Source: Zea mays | Lineage: Eukaryota > Streptophyta > Magnoliopsida > Poales > Poaceae | Direction: 5' to 3' | DNA length: 64,000 nt | Assembly: GCF_902167145.1 (NCBI RefSeq) | Contig: NC_050098.1 | Coordinates: 127,794,207 to 127,858,206, forward strand | Part shown: positions 58,009 through 64,000 of the stretch, in pieces | Position numbering within the stretch: position 1 is the first letter of the stretch | Layout: every line of letters starts with the position of its first letter | Position numbers and translations under genes: made by a program | The notes under the pieces: generated by a model | Told to the model about the DNA's origin: nothing | The model's database searches: none | What the model saw: the letters and a program-made list of their open reading frames with translations, nothing else

Positions 58009-58094
58009 GTTGTCAGCATTGCAACCACTGCTCAGGCGAAGATGAAGCTGTGGAAGGAGACTTCCAGGAGTTCCAAGACTACGACGAGTTCTAG
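58009..58094 (+). CDS. Tekay-2 LTR split ORF, candidate exon 2
   Basis: Preceded by TACTCAC, a pyrimidine tract and nine C ending CAG at 58006-58008. 86 nt to TAG at 58092-58094. Joined to exon 1 it completes a Gly codon and reads C-x2-C-x2-C, SGEDEAVEG and DFQEFQDYDEF. Predicted product 89 residues; intron 974 nt. Confidence 0.57.
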
Positions 58095-58354
58095 GCGTGG
58101 GTTAGCGGCAAACCCCCAGTCGGCTGCCTGTGAAGGCCGCGTTATCTACGTTTCTTTTCCGCACTTTGATTTATTGTAAGAACTATATGGACGTCTCAGA
58201 CGTATGATGTAATCGACTATTTCCCTTATTAATACTATTTTGAGCACTGTGTGATGATGTCCATATTATGTAACTGCTGTGTACGTGAATAACTGATCCT
58301 GGCACGTACATGGTTCGCATTCGGTTTGCCTTCTAAAACCGGGTGTGACATAAG

Positions 58355-58367
58355 TGGTATCAAAGCC
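58355..58367 (+). other. Tekay-2 primer-binding site
   Basis: TGGTATCAAAGCC, 4 nt after the LTR; initiator tRNA-Met type, identical to Tekay-1. Confidence 0.88.
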
Positions 58368-58604
58368 AGGTTGACTGTAGGACCGCTAACCTAGAGTAGA
58401 ATGGTCGTTCTAAGGATTATAGACCTCTGTCCCTACCTTGACTTTGATATCTCTTCAAAAGTTGGTCCTACCGACCAAACCTATGTTCTACTATATATTA
58501 TACCTTGCTAAAAAATTGTGTTTCATTCTGATCCTTCATTTACTTATTACTTGCTGGTCATATTAATTCTGTTCTCACCCTTTTGCTTGCGATGTCTTTT
58601 GTAG

Positions 58605-59618
58605 ATGGCTCGACTTAGACACACTGCACGAAAGTCCGTCATCCCCTTCTTACCCTCCCGCCTTGCTGAGCGTCCGCTTCGCCGTCCCGTGGCCGGACAG
58701 TCCAGCCACTTGGAGAGACTACACCACCGCCTGCGTGAGGAGCAGGAACGTCGACGACAGGAGCAGCAGGGCTCTTCTTTCTCGCTCCACCAGGAGATAG
58801 AGTCTGTGAGGAGCTGCTCTCCTGTGCTTCCTCTGGAGGCGCCCCCTGCACCACCACTGGGCGCCCTAGCTTCTGGAGTAGCTGCTGGAGGAGACCCAGA
58901 CGACGGAGATGGCGACGACAGCTCGAGCCACGACACCGACTTCTCTGCTAACCCTGAGCCGGAAGGATGGGTTGCTCGACCCATCACTCGCGACGCTGCT
59001 CGCGGGTGTCACTTCCACGATGCGCTCGACACCCTGCTACGTCGGGCATTTGACCGGCATACTTGGTCCGTCGAGTATCGCTGTGTGGTCTACCAGCATA
59101 GTCGCGGGGTCTACCCGGACCGCTGGGAGGCGACTTGCTTGGTGCGCTGCCCGGAGGACAGTCTCCAGGGTGCAGAGGCCTGCTCAGAGCACTATTCTAT
59201 CTCTGAACGGGACTCAGCTGAGGCAGCCATGCAAGATGCTGCACGGCGTGCGCTTTCGCACTACTGCTCGGTTTTCGGTGGGGCAGCTGACGGTCTTGAC
59301 CTGAAGTATTACCCCCGCCGTCCATCTGGCAGCACAGGAGGCGTGATTGTCTCACCTGTCGGTGAGGGCAATCCTAGGTTGAGCAGCACAGTCAACCTAG
59401 CCGTCGTGCTAAACACGGAGCTGGACCATGCATTAGACGAGCTGAGTAGGGCTCGTGATGAGATCGCCCTGCTGCGGGCTGAGCGCGCGGAACGTCGTCA
59501 CCTGGACGGTGGTTCCCCCGCTCCCGTCGGGACTCAGCACCCGTACCGCTCACCTCAGCGTGGACACCAGTCTTATGGCAATCCCGACTGCAAGACCAAG
59601 ATAACTCTAGAACCATAG
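58605..59618 (+). CDS. Extra 337-codon ORF upstream of gag (Tekay-2)
   Basis: Same length and layout as 23733-24746: basic N-terminus, charged helix, Asp-rich linker, central helix-strand-helix region (134-224) and C-terminal charged helix. I count 23 amino-acid differences in 337 (about 93% identity) and no indel. In the first 147 nt there are 3 synonymous and 2 non-synonymous changes, which suggests constraint but is a small sample. Differences cluster in the linker around residues 110-120. It starts about 240 bp after the primer site and so would be the first ORF on an unspliced genomic RNA after the leader. No known family is recognised with confidence; a double-stranded-RNA-binding-like fold is a guess. 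Confidence 0.77.
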   Translation: MARLRHTARKSVIPFLPSRLAERPLRRPVAGQSSHLERLHHRLREEQERRRQEQQGSSFSLHQEIESVRSCSPVLPLEAPPAPPLGALASGVAAGGDPDDGDGDDSSSHDTDFSANPEPEGWVARPITRDAARGCHFHDALDTLLRRAFDRHTWSVEYRCVVYQHSRGVYPDRWEATCLVRCPEDSLQGAEACSEHYSISERDSAEAAMQDAARRALSHYCSVFGGAADGLDLKYYPRRPSGSTGGVIVSPVGEGNPRLSSTVNLAVVLNTELDHALDELSRARDEIALLRAERAERRHLDGGSPAPVGTQHPYRSPQRGHQSYGNPDCKTKITLEP

Positions 59619-60021
59619 ATCGCTAGAGTTGGATCTTGTAATTAATACGAAATATATGCATAGAGGCTTCAGTCTTAGCGTTAGTCTCAGTTTTAGTTAG
59701 TCTTAGTTAGACAGGGTAGTTTGCTATATCCTGTGCATTTATGTTTGTCATGATGAACTATGTTTGGTTTGGATCTTTGTAATGATTGTCACCAGAGTGT
59801 GGGTATCCCCTGCATTTTGGTTTACCTATTATGTTAATAAAGTTAGTTATATAGTTGGGAAACCTTTTATTCCACTTTCCTCTTTATCTGAGAAGCTGTG
59901 TGGTCTGTGTTGGAGATCAGTGAAGATGCTCACCTGCTCAGTGCTGTTGAAGAATTCTATACTCTTTTCTTATGCTGCAAGATTTGCCAGATCAGTTCTG
60001 ATGTGTGGTTGCATTCTGCAG
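59619..60021 (+). other. Spacer between extra ORF and gag
   Basis: About 400 bp, T-rich, homologous to 23326-23732 in Tekay-1. An open frame runs into gag from 59764, but its conserved Gag part starts at 60022. Confidence 0.6.
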
Positions 60022-60194
60022 ATGTCAGAGAACAAGCGCAGAGGAGGAAGGCGTGCTCAGCAGGAGCAAGCCGGTCAACAAGATGAGGCGCCCCAGCAGC
60101 AGCAGCTGCCACCCCCGCCCCCGATGTCGATCGAGCAGATGTTTCTGATGCAGACTCAGGCAGTTCAGGCCATCGGTCAGACTCTGGCCGCCAT

Positions 60195-60227
<33 letters not shown>

Positions 60228-61257
60228 AGCACCACCCCAGCCTCAGATGCCTCAGATGCCCAGAGACAAGCGTGCTGAATTCATGAGAGGTCATCCCCCA
60301 ACGTTCGCTCACTCTTCTGACCCCATGGATGCTGAAGATTGGCTGCGCACTGTGGAGCGGGAGTTGCATACCGCTCAGTGTGATGACAGGGAGAAAGTCT
60401 TGTATGGTCCCCGTCTGTTGAGAGGAGCAGCCCAATCATGGTGGGAGTCTTACCTCGCCACCCATGCCAACCCCGACACCATCACCTGGGAAGAATTCAG
60501 AGGTAGCTTTCGTCAGTACCACATGCCTGCAGGTCTGATGACAGTGAAGAAGGAGGAGTTCCTGGCCCTTAAGCAAGGGTCATCATCTGTCAGTGAGTAT
60601 CGAGACAGGTTTCTGCAATTGTCTCGCTATGCTCCTGAGGATGTCAACACTGACGCCAAGCGACAATACCGTTTTCTGAGAGGCTTGGTCGACCCCCTGC
60701 AGTATCAACTGATGAATCACACCTTCCCGACATTCCAGCACCTGATTGATAGAGCGATCATGACAGAAAGGAAGCGTAAGGAGATGGAAGATCGTAAGCG
60801 CAAGATCAGTGGACCCCAGCCTGGAAGCAGCAGCCGTCCTCGTTTCTCAGACAATCAACCTCAGCAGTTCAGGCAGAACCAGCGTCCACCTCAGCAGCAT
60901 CAGCAGTTCCAAAGGCAGTATCCTCAGCACCAGTACCAGAACCGTCAGAGCAATCAGTCAGGAGGTCAGTTTCAAAGGCAGAATCAGCAAGCACCCCGTC
61001 TTCCTGCCCCAGCAAACCAGCAGAACAGTCAGGCAGCACCAGCTCAGGTTGGAAACAGGGCATGTTTCCACTGTGGAGAGCAGGGCCATTGGGTGATGCA
61101 ATGTCCGAAGAAGGCAGCCCAGCAGCAGTCAGGCCCCAATGCCCCAGCAAAGCAGAATGTGTCTCAGCCTGGAGCAGGCAACCGCCCTCAACAGCGCTAT
61201 AATCATGGAAGATTGAATCACTTGGAGGCTGAAGCAGTTCAGGAGACCCCGGCATGA
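60022..61257 (+). pseudogene. gag: Tekay-2 Gag, cut from Pol by 1-nt deletion
   Basis: ATG at 60022 (MSENKRRGGRR). Gln-rich segment with an 11-Gln run (about 60190-60228; 6 in Tekay-1), capsid domain (EDWLRTVERELHT, QSWWESYL, FRQYHMPAG), Gln/Pro-rich part, and intact zinc knuckle CFHCGEQGHWVMQC. Where Tekay-1 has CCCCC, this copy has CCCC (61247-61250), which shifts frame into TGA at 61255-61257. Gag itself is complete; only the Gag-Pol link is lost. Confidence 0.92.
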
Positions 61258-64000
61258 TAGTAGGTATGTTCCCAGTCGACTCCCATATTGCAGAAGTGTT
61301 ATTTGATACTAGAGCAACGCATTCTTTTATTACTGCATCATGGGTAGAAGCACATAATCTTCCAATTACTACCATGTCAACTCCCATTCAAATTGACTCA
61401 GCCGGTGGTAGAATTCGAGCCGATAGCATTTGTTTAAATATAAGTGTGGAAATAAGGGGGATAGCGTTTCCCGCCAACCTTATAGTAATGGGTACTCAGG
61501 GAATAGATGTCATCCTAGGGATGAATTGGCTAGATAAGTATCAGGCAGTTATCAGTTGTGATAGAAGGACCATCAAGTTGGTGTCTCCACTAGGAAAGGA
61601 AGTGGTGACCGAGTTAGTCCCACCTGAGCCGAAGAAAGGAAGTTGTTATCAGATAGCTGTTGATAGCAGTAAAGCAGACCCAATTGAGAGTATCAAGGTT
61701 GTGTCTGAGTTCCCAGATGTGTTTCCAAAGGACTTACCGGGTATGCCACCAGAGCGGAAAGTTGAGTTTGCCATAGAGCTTCTTCCTGGAACCGCCCCCA
61801 TCTTTAGGAGAGCTTACAGAATATCTGGACCAGAGTTGGTTGAGCTTAAGAAGCAGATTGATGAGCTGTCAGAGAAAGGTTACATTCGGCCAAGCACCTC
61901 GCCTTGGGCCGCCCCTGTCCTATTTGTGGAGAAGAAAGATGGCACCAAGAGGATGTGCATCGATTATCGAGCTTTGAATGAGGTCACGATCAAGAACAAG
62001 TATCCCTTGCCCAGAATAGAAGATCTGTTCGACCAGTTGAGAGGAGCCAGTGTGTTCTCCAAGATTGATCTGAGGTCAGGTTATCATCAGCTCAGGATCC
62101 GACCTTCGGACATTCCGAAGACGGCATTCATTACCAAGTATGGTTTGTATGAGTTCACAGTGATGTCTTTTGGTTTGACCAATGCACCAGCGTTCTTCAT
62201 GAATCTGATGAACAGTGTATTCATGGATTACCTTGATAAGTTTGTGGTGGTATTCATTGATGACATTCTGATTTATTCCCAAAGCGAAGAAGAGCACGCA
62301 GATCATTTGAGGATGGTATTGCAGAGATTGCGAGAGCACCAGTTGTACGCAAAGTTGAGCAAGTGTGAGTTCTGGATCAGCGAAGTCCTGTTCTTGGGTC
62401 ACATAATCAACAAGGAAGGATTGGCTGTGGATCCGAAGAAAGTGGCAGACATTCTGAACTGGAAAGCGCCAACGGATGCTCGAGGAATCAAGAGCTTCAT
62501 TGGAATGGCCGGATACTATCGGCGATTCATTGAAGGGTTTTCGAAGATTGCGAAGCCAATGACAGCGTTGCTAGGCAACAAGGTTGAGTTCAAATGGACC
62601 CAGAAATGTCAAGAGGCCTTTGAAGCGCTGAAAGAGAAGTTGACTACATCGCCTGTCCTAATCTTGCCTGATGTGCACAAGCCCTTCTCGGTGTATTGTG
62701 ATGCTTGTTACACAGGTTTGGGATGCGTGTTGATGCAAGAGGGAAGAGTTGTGGCTTACTCATCCCGACAGCTGAAGGTTCATGAGAAGAACTACCCAAT
62801 CCATGATCTAGAGTTGGCAGCAGTGGTTCACGCACTGAAGACATGGAGGCACTATCTGTATGGACAGAAATGCGATGTTTACACATATCACAAGAGTCTG
62901 AAGTACATATTCACTCAGACAGAGCTGAACATGAGGCAACGAAGATGGTTAGAGCTGATCAAAGACTATGAGTTGGAGATTCATTACCATCCAGGCAAAG
63001 CAAACGTAGTGGCAGATGCTTTGAGCAGAAAGAGTCAAGTCAATCTGATGGTCGCTCGCCCGATGCCTTATGAGTTGGCCAAGGAGTTCGACAGGTTGAG
63101 TCTCGGGTTTCTGAACAATTCGCGAGGAGTCACAGTTGAATTGGAACCTACCTTGGAGCGAGAAATCAAAGAAGCGCAGAAGAATGATGAAAAGATCAGT
63201 GAGATTCGGCGATTGATTCTAGATGGCAGAGGCAAAGATTTTCGAGAAGATGCTGAAGGGGTGATATGGTTCAAAGACCGCTTATGTGTTCCCAATGTCC
63301 AGTCTATTCGAGAGTTGATCCTCAAGGAAGCTCATGAGACAGCCTATTCGATTCACCCTGGTAGTGAGAAGATGTATCAGGATCTGAAGAAGAAATTCTG
63401 GTGGTACGGAATGAAGAGGGAAATCGCAGAGCATGTGGCTAAGTGCGATAGTTGTCGAAGAATTAAGGCAGAGCACCAGAGACCAGCTGGATTGTTGCAA
63501 CCGTTGCAGATCCCTCAGTGGAAATGGGATGAAATTGGTATGGATTTCATAGTCGGATTGCCTCGCACTCGAGCCGGCTACGATTCTATTTGGGTAGTGG
63601 TGGACCGTTTGACCAAGTCAGCCCACTTCATACCTGTCAAGACCAGCTACAACAGTGCAGTATTGGCAGAGTTGTATATGTCTCGGATCGTTTGTCTTCA
63701 TGGTGTGCCAAAGAAGATAGTGTCAGACAGAGGAACGCAGTTCACCTCTCATTTCTGGCAGCAGTTGCATGAAGCCTTGGGCACACATCTGAATTTCAGT
63801 TCAGCTTATCACCCGCAGACAGATGGCCAGACTGAAAGGACCAATCAAATTCTCGAAGATATGTTGAGAGCCTGTGCGTTGCAAGATCAGTCCGGATGGG
63901 ACAAGCGATTGCCTTATGCAGAGTTTTCCTATAACAACAGTTACCAAGCCAGTTTGAAGATGTCACCGTTTCAGGCGCTTTATGGAAGGAGTTGTAGAAC
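61254..64000 (+). pseudogene. pol: Tekay-2 Pol, open to window edge but with catalytic changes
   Basis: In the shifted frame Pol is open from 61254 to the edge. I read the protease-to-RNase H part codon by codon without finding a stop. Protease reads DTR, not DTG, at its active site (AGA at 61311-61313). RT has [10 protein letters not shown]. In RNase H the YTDHKSL Asp is Tyr (TAT at 62886-62888), a position held by a catalytic Asp in this family. Integrase has its HHCC finger, [15 protein letters not shown] and QTERTN. The chromodomain is outside the window. Young but probably non-autonomous; it could be mobilised by a relative. Confidence 0.9.

Larger units (their letters stand above)
55588..58350 (+). 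repeat. Tekay-2 5' LTR
   Basis: TGTAACGCCCCGAA to GGGTGTGACA. Pyrimidine- and C-rich block at 55860-56520, shorter than Tekay-1's. Split-ORF exons at 56851-57034 and 58009-58094. Confidence 0.92.
55588..64000 (+). mobile_element. Tekay-2: chromovirus gypsy element, 3' part outside window
   Basis: Plus strand: 5' LTR 55588-58350, primer-binding site 58355-58367, extra ORF 58605-59618, gag 60022-61257, pol from 61254 to the edge. Same family as Tekay-1 with a shorter LTR (2763 bp). Left flank CCTAA (55583-55587) is the likely target duplication. Confidence 0.92.

Overview
The window is intergenic DNA from a large grass genome. It most resembles an Andropogoneae species such as maize or a close relative. 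It consists entirely of nested LTR retrotransposons. I see no host gene, tRNA, rRNA, CRISPR array or prokaryotic feature. The grass call rests on Sirevirus-type Ty1/copia LTRs filled with CACCGGACAGTCCGGTG palindromes, on Tat-type and Tekay-type Ty3/gypsy elements, and on deep nesting. Species and family names are inference.

Layout, with 5-bp target duplications read directly. (1) Copia-1, minus strand: start of gag at 1-415 and LTR 464-590, resuming at 9671-10734. (2) Copia-2, minus, 591-9665, inserted in the Copia-1 LTR (ACAAG at 586-590 and 9666-9670). (3) LTR-B, a 3.7-kb gypsy LTR on minus, at 10735-11659 and 48425-51184. (4) Copia-3, plus, 11660-48424, splits LTR-B (ACTAC on both sides). 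(5) A Tat element, minus, 11781-39590, lies in the Copia-3 5' LTR (GGTAC on both sides). (6) Tekay-1, minus, 15565-28140, and solo LTR-C, 33599-36868, lie inside the Tat element. (7) At 51185-53606 is the 3' end of an older plus-strand Tekay-like element (LTR-D), into which LTR-B is inserted. LTR-D is cut on its right by LTR-E (53607-55587). (8) Tekay-2, plus, 55588-64000, is inserted in LTR-E and runs off the window. The nesting reaches five levels: D, then B, Copia-3, Tat, Tekay-1.

Element function: each element encodes Gag (particle) and Pol (protease, reverse transcriptase, RNase H, integrase). LTRs give promoter and polyadenylation signals, and primer-binding and polypurine tracts prime reverse transcription. 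Both Tekay copies read most of a gag-pol frame. Tekay-1 has two nonsense codons. Tekay-2 has a 1-nt deletion plus changes at protease and RNase H catalytic motifs. Copia-2, Copia-3 and Tat are broken more often.

Two signals go beyond the standard plan. First, the Tekay and LTR-B LTRs carry a small split reading frame. A first exon with a hydrophobic start and acidic end reaches a GC-type donor. A second exon of exactly 86 nt follows a C-rich tract and AG, and encodes C-x2-C-x2-C and a DFxEFQxYDEF tail. The phase matches in both families and the intron is 974 to about 986 nt. Second, both Tekay elements carry an intact 337-codon ORF between primer-binding site and gag, with 23 substitutions and no indels between copies. 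Its middle resembles a double-stranded-RNA-binding fold, which is inference.
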